Part shown: one piece after another, positions 1 through 22,404 of the stretch
Numbering within the stretch: position 1 is the stretch's first letter
Layout of the letters: every line of letters begins with the position of its first letter
Assembly (NCBI GenBank): GCA_030159075.1
Contig: BROG01000252.1
Coordinates: 310,001-374,000, forward strand
Length of the DNA stretch: 64,000 bases
Direction of reading: 5' to 3'
Origin: Atrina japonica
Taxonomy: Eukaryota > Mollusca > Bivalvia > Pterioida > Pinnidae
Program-made: the position numbers and the translations under genes
Notes under the pieces: generated by a model
Told to the model about the DNA's origin: nothing
Seen by the model: only the letters and a program-made list of their open reading frames with translations
The model's database searches: none

Positions 1-865
1 AATAAGAGATGGATACATGTTATGGACCATTGGGAGATGTATACATGTACATGTTATAGGTACAGTCTAACGCTGCTTTTACTTCTTGTCATAAATTAAT
101 TAAAATAACAACATGCCTGTGAAAACATCGATGTTTCTTTAGTGACATGTGAATGGCCAGCTTAACACTAACTAAGTTTTGGATGTTTGGACATACTTTA
201 ACAATATAATAAATCATCCAAACGACTAATTTTCCGGACTTTTTATGTGTCTCCCACTCAGTCCGTATAATCGGTGTTAGACTGCATGGTGAAATTACAG
301 GTCAGTTGTGAGATAGATACCTGTTACAGACTCCATTGTGTATACATGTTCTAGGGTCATGGTGAGATGCATTATAATGTAGTGTTGCAGTAGATTAATA
401 GTGTTGAGATGTATAAATAGTGTTGAGATAGATACATCACAGGTTAGTTGTAAGATAGATACATGTTACAGACCAGTGGGGAGATATATACATGTTATAG
501 GTCCATGAAGAGATGGATGCATTAAGAGTTAGTGGTGACTGGTGAGATAGATAAATGTTAGTATTGAGATATGTTATAGGTCAGTTGTGAGATGGATACA
601 TGTTACAGACCAGTAGGGAGATATAGGGCCTATACATGTTCTAGGTCAGTGGGGAGATGGATGCATTAAGAGTTTGTTGTGACTGGTGAGGTAGATAAAT
701 GTTATAATAGAAATATGTTATAGGTCAATTGTGAGATGGATGCATTTTACAGACGATTGTGGAGGTATATACCTGTTAAAGGTCCATGATGAGATGGATT
801 ATAATGTAGTCATGAGGTAGAGGTAAATAGTGTTGAGATAGATATATCACAGGCCAGCTGCACGG
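1..865. repeat. Degenerate nested minisatellite
   Basis: Short units of about 35 bp built on gagat(a/g)gata...catgtta are grouped into a higher-order unit of roughly 140 bp. The landmark acagacc recurs near 467, 605 and 749. Copies are diverged by substitutions and small indels. No coding potential is seen, and the array probably continues left of the window. Confidence 0.7.
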
Positions 866-942
866 TTGACTTTTTCTATATCTTGACAATCCTTTATGGA
901 TAAATATTTTTCTAAAACAATTTTATCGGATAATATTTTCAG

Positions 943-1079
943 GTATACCTAAAAGAAATAGTGTATTTATGTTTGAAATAGACGATCATTGTTTTACAAT
1001 ACATGGAAACAACTTCAGAGTAATGGCTGCCCACAGATCTGTACATCGATTCAAATCCAAAAGTCGTGTTGTGATGTGA
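943..1079 (+). CDS. Possible terminal exon of a gene lying left of the window
   Basis: A pyrimidine-rich acceptor (ttttcag, ending at 942) is followed by an open frame of 44 codons, IPKRNSVFMFEIDDHCF at its start, closing with TGA at 1077-1079. Two AATAAA hexamers follow at 1094-1099 and 1107-1112, which is the expected spacing for a short 3' UTR. The exon would enter with two bases completing a codon from the preceding exon. I do not recognise the peptide and no upstream exon is visible because the minisatellite occupies 1-865. If real, the gene is tail-to-tail with KDSR. It could equally be a chance open frame. Confidence 0.3.
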
Positions 1080-1281
1080 TATTTTATTTTGTTAATAAAA
1101 ATTGTAAATAAACCAATTTCCTTTTAGTCATCATTGGAGTTTTAAGTGTTGAAAAGTTTATCACAGGAAGGTTTTGTTCTTTTTGTTCAAACGAGACATC
1201 ATTGGATTGCTTACAGTTTTCCAGACACGAAACAACCTACGTGAATTACAATTTCATTTCAAAACATGCCACATGCATTTA

Positions 1282-1496
1282 CAGGTCTACCAAGGTAAAG
1301 TGGCATAAAAACCAAAACAATATGGTCTACTTTCCAAAAATAGGTTGTACAGGTAAAACATATTGCCTTGCACGGACTCCATGCATTACTGAATCTCTAA
1401 CACTTTAGTGACAACAAGTAGCTTGTCACCCCTGTTATGATTTGATTTAGACTCGTTGTGTTTGTAAACATGTGCCAATTTACCTTAGTAGACCTG
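1282..1496. mobile_element. MITE, CAGGTCTACC family, copy 1
   Basis: Terminal inverted repeats of about 24 bp begin CAGGTCTACC and end GGTAGACCTG, flanked by TA on both sides (1280-1281, 1497-1498). This is the signature of Tc1/mariner-mobilised elements. The interior has no transposase. A reverse-oriented relative lies at 30094-30321. Confidence 0.75.
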
Positions 1497-1827
1497 TACA
1501 GGTAGTGGTTGCCCATCTCAAATTTCAACACCATTCATGTTGCCTTAAAAACATTTCAATGTACACTAAAACCTCTTTATAATGTGTCTCATTCCATTTG
1601 TTACCTTGCTTTATACCTCAATTTTTGGAAGTCCACTTTTCCAAATTTCCCTATAATTTCATTTAGGCCTAAGGTTTCCCTCAACCTATTGCCAAACAAA
1701 TGCCAAATTTGGGCTGAACAAATGGTGGCAGTATAACAAGGTTTGACTGTATTTCATTATCATGGTAGGCTATCACTACAGCTATATCAGTTTCCTGTGT
1801 CATATAGTAAAATCCATATATGCTTGC

Positions 1828-1955
1828 AGGGTGGAGTCTTGTGAATTGTTTTTTGACCTGGACAAGTTTAAATTTTAGGTAATAAAGCATAACATTTACA
1901 CTGACAAGAGTAATCGTTCCGACTTGTCACCATGCATAAGAGAGTATCGAGTGAG
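1828..1955. repeat. Dispersed repeat, paired with 6123-6255
   Basis: The stretch with gtggagtcttgtgaa, cctggacaagtttaaatttta and ctg(a/g)caagagt recurs in the same order and orientation at 6123-6255 with substitutions and small indels. Family unknown. Confidence 0.6.
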
Positions 1956-2255
1956 GCATAAAACATTTTTCCTGTGCAGCTTGTCATAACCGAAAATTGA
2001 GTTGAATCATCCGTAAGACAATCAAAAGTTTACTCCATCCTGCCATCTTATGCGAATCAGACAATACCTTTACTTCGCCTAAAGTAATTAGTAGCTGCCA
2101 ATGTGATGCAGTATCATGATTACCAAACATTTCATCCTAAAAGTTAGTGTCAGACCCAAAATGTCTGTGTGTTTGTGTATGTAACGTTTTTTCCAAAACT
2201 TTCCAAACTTCAGACTATAGCGTGATTCTTATCAATCCAATGAATTTGAATTTTA

Positions 2256-2552
2256 AATGGTGTTTTATGCCACAATGATAAACTTTTTAGTTATATGGTG
2301 GTGGCCAGTTTTTAATGATGGAGGTGAGAACCTGGTTGCTGTGTAACCAAGAAGAGACCACAGGTGTAACTAAGAAGAGACCACCAGTGTAACCAAGAAG
2401 AGACCACTGGCTGTCCACAAGTAAATTGGCAAACTTTTTCACAGAAATCAGCTTAGATTCCACTGGGACTGGAACCCACATGTACACTGACCAGAAGTGA
2501 GAGACTTCAAGATTTAAAGCATGGTGCTCTAACCTTGTTCCAATGCGCAAAG
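2256..2552 (-). mobile_element. tRNA-like SINE, second family, copy in minus orientation
   Basis: Read on the minus strand, a tRNA-like head (AGAGCACCATGC..., GGGTTCCAGTCCC) is followed by a body with aatctaagctgatttctgtg, ttgccaatttacttgtgg and aaaaactggcc, ending in ggcataaaacacc. The same body recurs at 7338-7610, 27712-27800, 34585-34775 and 36785-36950. A short internal triplication of the taa(c)caagaagagaccac motif is private to this copy. Confidence 0.6.
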
Positions 2553-2559
2553 CTTGTGG

Positions 2560-3684
2560 TGTCCTGACAGAAGACTTACTTCACAGCATAGTGCCAACAT
2601 AAGTGAATGGTTTGAAATCTACAGATCATATACTGATGATTAAAATAAATGAATAAACCAGATAAAAAGATTGATGTTTTAAAAATGTCAAAATGCTTAG
2701 ATTGACAATGCTATAAAATATCACTTTCTTGGGCTGATAACACCTCAAATGAGGTCGATAATTCTATAATGTCAATGTAGTGGGGGGAGTTAATGTGTTA
2801 TACAATCTCATGCCAGTGCAATGAGGATCTTTAATATGCCATGCCTACTGCAATACTGGATCCTAGGTGTGACCCAGATTGATGTCTAGTCATAATATAT
2901 ACATGTTTGATATGATAATGACCAACTCAGGTAATCTTGGAACTGGTCCAGCAACATAAAAATTGAGAATTCATTTAGGTTAGAGAATATTCTCAACTTG
3001 GCCTGCTCAGCCAATCAGATTTCAGGATTAGGCAACCTTGAGTAAAATTTTTTGATTTATTTATTAAGTACATGTAGTTTTCAAATGCTTTGGTGCCAAA
3101 CCCAGAAACTGAATTGTGCAGAAAAACAAATAGACTAAAAAGAAAACAAACATCAATTATAATAAAAAGATCATTTTATTCTGATAAATAAATAATTCTA
3201 TTTTGATAAGCTTTGATTTTATATCTTGATAGAAAAATGAGATATGAAAGACAGATTCCATTTCCTGTTTAGCACCACCATATTAACATTCAAATATAAG
3301 CTTAGGCCTACTGGTAACATTGCCCTCATTATGCAAGGTGTATAAATACATATATATGTACACATTTATATAAACATCAAAATGATCATTGTGAATACTT
3401 GTAAAACATAATCAATAAAAAGCCCTTTAAAATGAAATCTACAGTACCCATAATATAGTAACGAGAAAGGATTTCCAACAAAATTTAAGTAGTAAAAGCA
3501 AATTCAGCTGTACAGACATTTTTAAGTTTTCAAAATTCGCTATTTGTATTTATCATATACTCCCTACTAAATATGATGATTCTGCATGTGTGATACATGT
3601 ACCATTGGAATTTTGCATCCATATCAGAAGGTGTGATATGAATTCCAAATTCATTATCAGGGTGTGTGATAATTAGAGATTATT
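2560..3684. other. Intergenic, no gene seen
   Basis: AT-rich sequence downstream of KDSR on its strand. Only short spurious open frames are present. A small palindrome cacctcaaatgaggt near 2740 recurs near 27265, so old repeat remnants are likely. Confidence 0.5.
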
Positions 3685-3782
3685 ATATGACCATTGTGTT
3701 ACTATACTCCTTCTCAGTCTGAGGTTCTCGATATCGGGACTGATGCCCAAGAAGGAGTATGAGATCAAAATGGTCATATTAT
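3685..3782. mobile_element. Foldback MITE, TATGACCATT family, copy 1
   Basis: Outer arms tatatgaccatt and aatggtcatatt face each other, and inner arms actccttct / agaaggagt extend the foldback. No coding capacity. A relative lies at 4450-4568. Confidence 0.6.
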
Positions 3783-4449
3783 AAACTTTTTATCATGCAT
3801 CTAAATTACAAAGATACAACAATAACAGCATACTTTCGAATTCCAATATTCTGGCCAACAAAGAATTGTGTTCAGTTTCATGATTTTGGATGACACGGAA
3901 CAAGCAGGCGATGAAATGTACTGGAAATGAACAACACTTGAAATTCTTTGTTCTTTTCATTGAATGCAATATTAATAGAGAAGTTCCGAACAGGGGGTGC
4001 ATTACAAGAATGTTTAATGCATTGGGGTGCATTACAAGAATATTTAATGCATGGGGGCATATCGCATATACAACTGTAGTCATCTCTAGTACAGACATAC
4101 GATAAACACATATATAAACTATACTGCCCACATCAGAAGGAGGCTTCTGTTATATCAGTCATTTAAAAAATTACACTGTAATAATGTCTGGTAGCAAGAT
4201 TGTACTGAAATTCTGGCAAACAAAAAAAAAAAAAAGATTATGGATCCAGACTAGTTCTAAGATAAAGAAAATAAAAGGGTTGTTGAAATCGTTAAAATGA
4301 ATGACACAGAAAAGATTGTTGATTGGATTACAAATACAAACACAAGGACCAAAACCGCTGTTTTGAGAATGGTTAGCCAGTACATTAGAGTATTGGAATT
4401 ACAGTACTGTTTTTATTTTATCACTTGAATACATAATACAAAGTTTATA

Positions 4450-4568
4450 AAATGACCATTCCATATCAATCCTTGACCACATATCAGCATTTAGGATCCT
4501 CTGGACCCTCAAGCTGATATGGGATTCTTTGTTTGATATAAGATACCATATGAAAATGGTCATATATT
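4450..4568. mobile_element. Foldback MITE, TATGACCATT family, copy 2
   Basis: Arms aatgaccattccatat and atatgaaaatggtcat flank a non-coding core of about 90 bp. Same outer arms as the 3685-3782 element, with a different core. Confidence 0.55.
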
Positions 4569-5098
4569 AATCTGCAGTTAATCCTTGAATTATCGCCACT
4601 TGATTCATTGCCATTTTCATAATAACACCACATTTTCAGGAACATTTTTCCTGCATAAATTTCTTACTATAAAGTCAAATTCATTATCGCCATCCACCAC
4701 TCAAGTTTTCGAACAAAAGTCCATTTCAAAGTGTCAGTTATCTCAATATACTGCCATAGGTGAATGTGGTAAATGAAGCGGCTAATTTGTCGCCAGAGAC
4801 CACCAGCGTAAAGCCAGACAGCAGTAGTAAGACCACGTAATTGAAGAATTAAATAAAAAAGATAATTACTAAATATTAACTGTTGTCCTATTTTCTGTTC
4901 ATTAAAGATACATTGTATATCTCTGGTATCAAATAATGGTAACTCTATTTTCTGAGGATGTGGGAATTCATTTTATCGCCAAACTTGATGTACTGCCAGA
5001 ATTTCTTAAAAACAAAGACGATGGTTTATCAAGAAATGACTGTATATACATTGTATTGTATCTATGTTATTGATATAATTATTATCCTATTTCAACAT

Positions 5099-5102
5099 TT
5101 TA

Positions 5103-5104
<2 letters not shown>
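5099..5104 (-). terminator. KDSR poly(A) signal overlapping the stop codon
   Basis: AATAAA on the minus strand overlaps the TAA stop (5105-5103). If used, the 3' UTR would be only some 15-30 nt. No other signal has been ruled out farther downstream. Confidence 0.35.
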
Positions 5105-16153
<11,049 letters not shown>

Positions 16154-18000
16154 CTCCTCTCACACCTCGTCGTCTCCAGCCAACTGTTTAGCCGACATAA
16201 AACCGGATGCTCACTTGTATAAATAATATATCAACTGTATGACGGAGTTGAGGCCTACACAACACCGGAAAACAAAAAGCAGTACAAAACTATTTAATTT
16301 TACTGACATGCTTAGTAGATTTACCATTATTTTCTTTGGAACATGATATGTTTGTATTTCATTAAAAAATAAATATATAAAAATTGTTCCTACAGTCTCT
16401 TATATTTTTATGATACGAAATTTTTAATCAAAACCCTGATATCTCAATTTCGGATAACTGGGATAATATCTTGAGACCAGTCTACAGACCGAAAGTATCT
16501 GAAAATCAACATAAATTCAATGTTACGAATCAGGTATCTCACAGACAGTCTGGGATCCTGGCTCACTGATGCTAATTCTGTGCCTATTGACGAAGTATGA
16601 TTGGGCCAGGATCCCAGCCGTCTATCTCACAGATACCTATGCCGATGTAACGTAGAAAAGTGAAACCCATTGAAAAAAACCGGGGTTGTTAAAAATATGC
16701 CAAATAAACCTTTTTCGAGTTATTCTTTTCCGTTGCGTTTCGTCATAATACTAGGTCAATGCAATTTCAAGAGCAAAAATAGGAATAGCAGATTATCGTA
16801 AATATAAGACCTGGGATAAGGATATCACCAAGCGATAGTTGTCAGATTAAGAAAAAAAAATACACGAAAGTGATGACACTTGCCATCCTTACAAGAGAGA
16901 ATATTTATCTAAAATTAAAATACCTCGACGATGAACCGAAAGAAGATACCTTTGTATATGTATCATTGAATGTCGACAATGTAAATATTACATTATCGGA
17001 AAAGACCTTGCTCGACTTTTAGTTGAAGTCACGTGATCTGAGTACAAACTATTACGACAAAATTGAACGGAATGGAACAACCAAAAACTGGTCGATTGAC
17101 CAATATGCCTACCTGTAGAAAAATTACCCGTTTTCGGTTCACTTTTTTTTTATAGATTTAGAAACCTTGACAAAGAAAGAAATATCAGTGAATGATGGAA
17201 CATTGTGACGTACGAATTTTATCACTGGACCCAGTATTGGACTCACAGACTCAGCCCTACCCCAATCTATACATATCTCTGAAATCAAATTACTTTCAAG
17301 AGCATCGAATATGAATTGTCACTCTATTATAATATTAGTTAAATAATTTGGGAGTACGGTCTGCTACCACATAGATGGATAGATAGATAGATAGATGGAT
17401 GGATGAATAGATAGATGGATGGATGGAGAGACAGACAGATAGATAGAATTAAATAATAAATTTTCATTCAAAATCTAATCGTATCAAGTTCTCCATTTTT
17501 GATTTACCATGGATTATACAAAAAAGTGAGAACATTATAATATCTCACTTTTGGTAAAAACTCTGGTAAATAAAAATGTGAGAACATGATACAGCCTCCA
17601 AACAAAAGGTCTTTTTTATTTTTACTTTCTTTCCCCTAGGTTTCAAGTTTCTACACTGGTTTGGGGATTAAAACATGCATATGTACTTGTCATTCAAGTT
17701 CGGGTCTTTTGTTTATCGACCTTTATTTATTTCTCTAAAATGTAGCCGATGTGTAGTAAATTAATATTAAAAACTGATATCGGAATATTCTACAATGTTT
17801 ACCTCCGATTTCGGTTTTGCATTTACATACAACATAACTTCCGATATAAACAAAACTGATGTTTCCTGTATTGCATATTAATTTCACAAGAATCGTAAAA
17901 GAGAAAATAGATCTAATAAGTTCCAGAAAATTCTAAAAAATCATAAATATTGTATGATCTTGTCGTATGTCCACATATACCTTAAAATCACTGCCCTAGA
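16154..18000. other. KDSR upstream region
   Basis: The bases just upstream of the KDSR start (to about 16200) are less AT-rich than the surroundings and probably hold the 5' UTR. A (GATA/GATG)n microsatellite lies at 17370-17445. A weak foldback (gggatcctggc / gccaggatccc) is at about 16550-16610. No gene seen. Confidence 0.5.
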
Positions 18001-18004
18001 TGGT

Positions 18005-18078
18005 CGCATTGTCAGCGTGAAGCGAAGTACTCTGGCTACAGCGATTCACACAACACGGGACTGAAACAGTGAAAGGAG
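18005..18078 (+). other. Possible non-coding first exon of the CHORD-like gene
   Basis: A GC-richer patch ends in gaaaggag|GTAAGG, a good donor, and lies upstream of the first recognised acceptor of the plus-strand gene at 22404. It has no long frame. This is a positional inference only. Confidence 0.2.
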
Positions 18079-18222
18079 GTAAGGTAAACTGCATAAATCA
18101 TAAAATTTTATATCTAAAGTTCTCGTAAAGTTTAACATTTAAATTGACGACTTTGCATAAAAATGAAACGAATAAAAAAAAAGATAATAAAAATGAAAAA
18201 AAAAATAATGATAATGATATTC

Positions 18223-18265
18223 AGCGATATATAAAGCTATATTATAAACAGCTTTATATATCGCT
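18223..18265. repeat. Perfect 16-bp inverted repeat
   Basis: agcgatatataaagct, an 11-base spacer, then its exact reverse complement. The same 16-mer occurs again at 20334-20349. Confidence 0.7.
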
Positions 18266-19015
18266 AATAATAATAGATTTTATATCAAAATAATAAATAT
18301 TATGAATAAATAAAGGCCTAATGCAGAATTAAAGGGTTTTAAGTGGTACCTACATTTATATATACTGTGTACCAGAGACATGTGTTTTATAAGTATACAT
18401 CACTGTTTACGTTGGTGGTTTTAAGGGTTTTGCGATCTCGGTTCGTGACCTGATGTTGAGCGTTTCGCAACTTTTCTGAGGTCGTTTTATGATATGCTCT
18501 ATTTGTTAATGTTTAGTTTGTAACGAAGCCAATAAATATAGCAATTCATCATTTACCGGAGTTTCAATCACATACAAATTATTTAATATTAGCAAAGAAA
18601 TATAAAGCTAAATCGCAGATATCAGCACACACAAAGAAGGTCATAGAATAAGACTTACATTCCACGTCACATGACTACGACATTAACTAGTGTAATCATT
18701 TTAATCCCAGTCAGTTAAATTTCAAATTAATGGAATGAAGTTCATGAGGTGTATGAGCTTTTCGAATTATTTATTTTTCGAATATATGTATGGAATTTAT
18801 AGTAGTTTGTGAGATTTTCATCAGTTTTCTGATTTTCTTTTTATCTGCAACGTCGCTGAAATAAGTGTGAAATGTTTTGATATTCAACATGATTTTAAGA
18901 ATGAGAAGTGACAAAATATATTTAAAAAGCCCTCCTTAGTTAGAGTCCCGAACCAATTTGGGAGTCGGGAAACGTCCATGTTACAAAACCCCTCTGTGGC
19001 AAATAATTCAAGGTA

Positions 19016-19503
19016 CAGTCATGGGACATAAATATTCGCCACTTATGTTATTTTTTTCTTTGTTTTATATAAAACCAACAATTTTTAAATGCTGGTAAAA
19101 CCCACAAATCAAATTTGTACAAATTTATAGAAGGATAATTTCATATTTCTTAAATATATGCAATTTTAAATTATCATGCATTATACAGAATTGGCTGTAT
19201 TTTTCTCACAGAGTAATTTTGTAAATTCTGTAATTATTCTTTCAGTCTAATGAAATATGTCAAAATTTACCTAAAATAGTTTTATCCTCCACAGAATCAT
19301 AATTTTCTCAAAATAAACAAAGAGTTTATCTAAATTTCAAAGAGATAATATTAAAAATATGAATTCGATTTCCTTCATGTAAAAACAAAATATATGAAAT
19401 ATTGCTTAAATTAGTGGATTCTTTGGGCATTTAAAAATTGTTGGTTTTATATAAAACAAAGAAGAAAATAACATAGGCGGTGAATATTTATGTCCCATCA
19501 CTG
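19016..19503. mobile_element. 488-bp MITE, CAGTCATGGGAC family
   Basis: Long inverted ends: CAGTcatgggacataaatat at the left, atatttatgtcccatcACTG at the right. A second matching stretch (ttttatataaaaccaacaattt / aattgttggttttatataaaa) extends the arms to about 75 bp. TA flanks at 19014-19015 and 19504-19505. No coding capacity. Confidence 0.85.
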
Positions 19504-20379
19504 TAGTTATATACGGTAATCGTAAAATGACGAAAAAATGAATTTGCGCGAAAATGCATTTTTTGTTTACTTTAGTCTATACTGCCCGATTTTTTGCTAA
19601 ATATGATTGAAATTAAATCTACTGGTCAAGGAACCGCTCAGTAATTTTTACGAGTTGATGGAACATCAACGCAGTTATGTTATGCTCAGTTGTTTATTGG
19701 GAACAAGTCAAAGCACATTTTGCAGTATTGGGTTAATAACAAATTATTTTGACGCAAAATTACACATGTAATTTCAACAACATAAACTCAACTTCAAGAT
19801 TGAAATTTCCATATCACACTTTTATTCGTATATTTTTTGCTTTTTAAAATGACGAAAATATAGTAACAATTCGCTGAACAATATAGGTCTACAAGACTTG
19901 TTGAAATATATGTTATTAAAGGTCAGTTCGAAGTCCTTTATGAATTTTTAAATATTATAAATTTGCTTTAGAATGTTACTTTTCAATTCATTATACTCTT
20001 GTGATAGAATTGACATTAAAAGCGATAGACTGGACTGTTAACAATTCTTGCGCACGATTGATATGCAAATGAGTTTTGGTCATGTATTGGCAAGATCTGT
20101 CTGTGAAGTTGGACATAGAAGTTGCGTCATTCCGCATTCAAGTGATCTTAACTGATGAGAAACTAGCAACAGTCTTTGAAGTTGGGAAAATGTTTTACAT
20201 GTACACGTAAACTACGAGAGGAATTTGTTTAAAAATCTATATTTATTTTGTAAAATGTACCACAAACTAGTTCCAACCCCATCTGATCTCCTGAAACTAA
20301 TACAATTAAATTCTGATATCAGTCCATATTACCAGCGATATATAAAGCTAATATTTTATATATCAATGATAGCACATAA

Positions 20380-20670
20380 TTGTCTGTTTGTTTGTTTGTT
20401 ATTGTTTAACGTCCCACTCAAGAATATTTCACTCATATGGAGACATCACCAAATGCCGGTGAAGGGCTTCAAACTTTGGCCTTTGCTCGGCACTTACGGC
20501 CATTGAGCAGTGAGGGTTCTTTAACGTGCCGACATCTACTGTGACACGGGACCTCGGTTTTGACTGTCTCATCCGCAGGACAGGAAACCAACCTGTCGCC
20601 GCCTGGACTCGAACGCACGACCTCACGATCAAGAGTCGAGCGCGCTACCGACTGAACCAGGCCGGCTCCC
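20380..20670 (-). mobile_element. tRNA-derived SINE, first family, full length with TSD
   Basis: On the minus strand the element opens gccggcctggttcagtcgg (A box), continues with gcgttcgagtcc (B box) and a conserved body (tttcctgtcctgcggatgag, cggcacgttaaagaaccctc), and ends with a CAAA-type tail. It is bounded by identical 12-bp target duplications GATAGCACATAA at 20368-20379 and 20671-20682. The perfect duplication implies a fairly recent insertion. It is not a functional tRNA gene: there is no tRNA fold and the body is attached. Confidence 0.93.
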
Positions 20671-20699
20671 GATAGCACATAAGAAATGACTATCATTTT

Positions 20700-21760
20700 A
20701 ACTATACACCTCGCCAGGTGTCGTCGGTAGTATTCTGCAACATCTTTTTAATATTCCGCTGCATTATATTGGAATTTTCCTATTGATTTAAAAACCGGAA
20801 AGACGGAAACAGTGAATGTATTGAACGGTAAACTTAGTCAAGATAATCTGGTGGGGACACAAAAATATTTCAATACTGGCATTCACGGCATAAATTCTCT
20901 GGGAAAATATCATTTTTTAGACCTTTGATTGCTGAATTATAAAATGTTTTACAATTGCCTCCTGTCTTGGTTCTAGATCTTCTGCAACGGAAAACGCGTA
21001 CCATTTCATTCTGTAGTGGAGAGGGTGCTTCATGATAGACTAGTTAGAGTATTCCCCTTTAAATTACAAACTTTCTCCCCCTCTAGTCAGCTTGAGTTTC
21101 AGTTGTACTAGAATTCAAGCTGATACGTTTGCCGGGTTACACGTGGCAAACCGCTCGTCTTTGTTTGTCAAGCATTTTATAGTATTCCTGGAATATCAAT
21201 ATTTACGTGTTTCACTTACTTATCTACCCCGTCGCCGATGAAATATGCAACTGTAGTTAGACCTCTCCACTTAATTTGGTCTCACGCCAGCTTCACCCAA
21301 CCTCCTCCAGCTCCATCATCGTTGGCATCTATTATTCGGTTTCCCAAGATGTCTCCCTCTTAGGACAGGTTTTTGGTTTCTTTGCCCAGACGTAAGAGAG
21401 TGCCAAAGCCATCCCATCCTCCTTAGCCTATTATGATTATTTCCCGTGACATTACACAGGTGTCATGTTCCCACGTTTTGGTAAATCAATGAGTAACAAC
21501 GTCATACATGAATTCCCTGTGTGGTATCGGTATTTACGAATGCTATATGCTCTGCTGGACATGTCACCACCAAATTTAACAGAAAACTCAAAATCAACTT
21601 TGATACAGAATTTGTTTGCAAAATTCCTGGATCTAACCATTCACATAAAACATTGATAATTCAACTCTATTACCCATTTCCTCACCAACAAAAGAAAAAA
21701 TGCGATAAATATGGTACTAAATATTTGAGTTTGTACTCAAAATATTTTTTAGATATGCAT
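20700..21760. other. No gene recognised
   Basis: Mixed-composition sequence with a C-rich patch at 21270-21425 and overlapping 60-codon frames on both strands near 21452-21656. Nothing recognisable; it may be old transposon remains. Confidence 0.4.
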
Positions 21761-21762
21761 TG

Positions 21763-21851
<89 letters not shown>
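21763..21851. repeat. (TA)n microsatellite
   Basis: Almost pure TA with one G interruption. Confidence 0.95.
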
Positions 21852-21854
<3 letters not shown>

Positions 21855-22009
21855 TTTTTCTGCATATGGGAAACTATTTACACAATAAATCATAATAATG
21901 TGCAGTAGATATACAGACATATCCAATATCCAATTGCAGCATAAACGATTAGGTGATCTAGAGTATTAAATGAAATTCGCGGTAACGGGTCTTGAAGTTG
22001 TATATTTGG

Positions 22010-22262
22010 TAAATGAAATGTTGAGTTACCTGTTGTTGAGTTGTCTATACCAATTTTTTTCGAGGATTTCGTCATCACCTATTTCATTTGAATCTTACTG
22101 TGGACTCACGGCGGGTGTGGCCGATCAACAGGGGATGCTTGCTTCTTCATGGCACCTGATCCCCCTTCTGGATTTCCAGAAGTCCATGTTTGATTAAGAT
22201 ATCACCAGATTTGTATATGTATCTTGGACATCCTGAAGATATATACTTTGGTATCTGAGATT
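22010..22262 (+). repeat. Dispersed element R1, long copy
   Basis: Contains gttgagttacctg, tgactcacggcggg-like sequence, atgcttgcttcttcatggca, cctgatccc...ctggatttccagaagtcc, cttggacatcct and actttggtatctgagattt. The same order is found at 37095-37325, and partial copies at 36555-36740, 43935-44060, 50340-50480, 56617-56740 and, inverted, 24500-24570. No coding frame. Class unknown. Confidence 0.7.
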
Positions 22263-22404
22263 TTATATATTAATATTAGTTCAAGAAGGCTTCTTATTTA
22301 TCAGGAAGTTGTGTATCGGCAGTTTCTCACGTCTACTAGTATACTGGAGAAAAGTCGAATAATTATACTAAAGTATATGTGTTTGTATTCTGTCTTTATT
22401 GTAG

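Noticed and set aside
20429..20696. Two overlapping minus-strand frames of about 70 codons
   Set aside because: Both are translations of the SINE at 20380-20670.
21465..21656. 63-codon frame as a reverse-transcriptase fragment
   Set aside because: No recognisable RT motif, and overlapping frames on both strands suggest chance.
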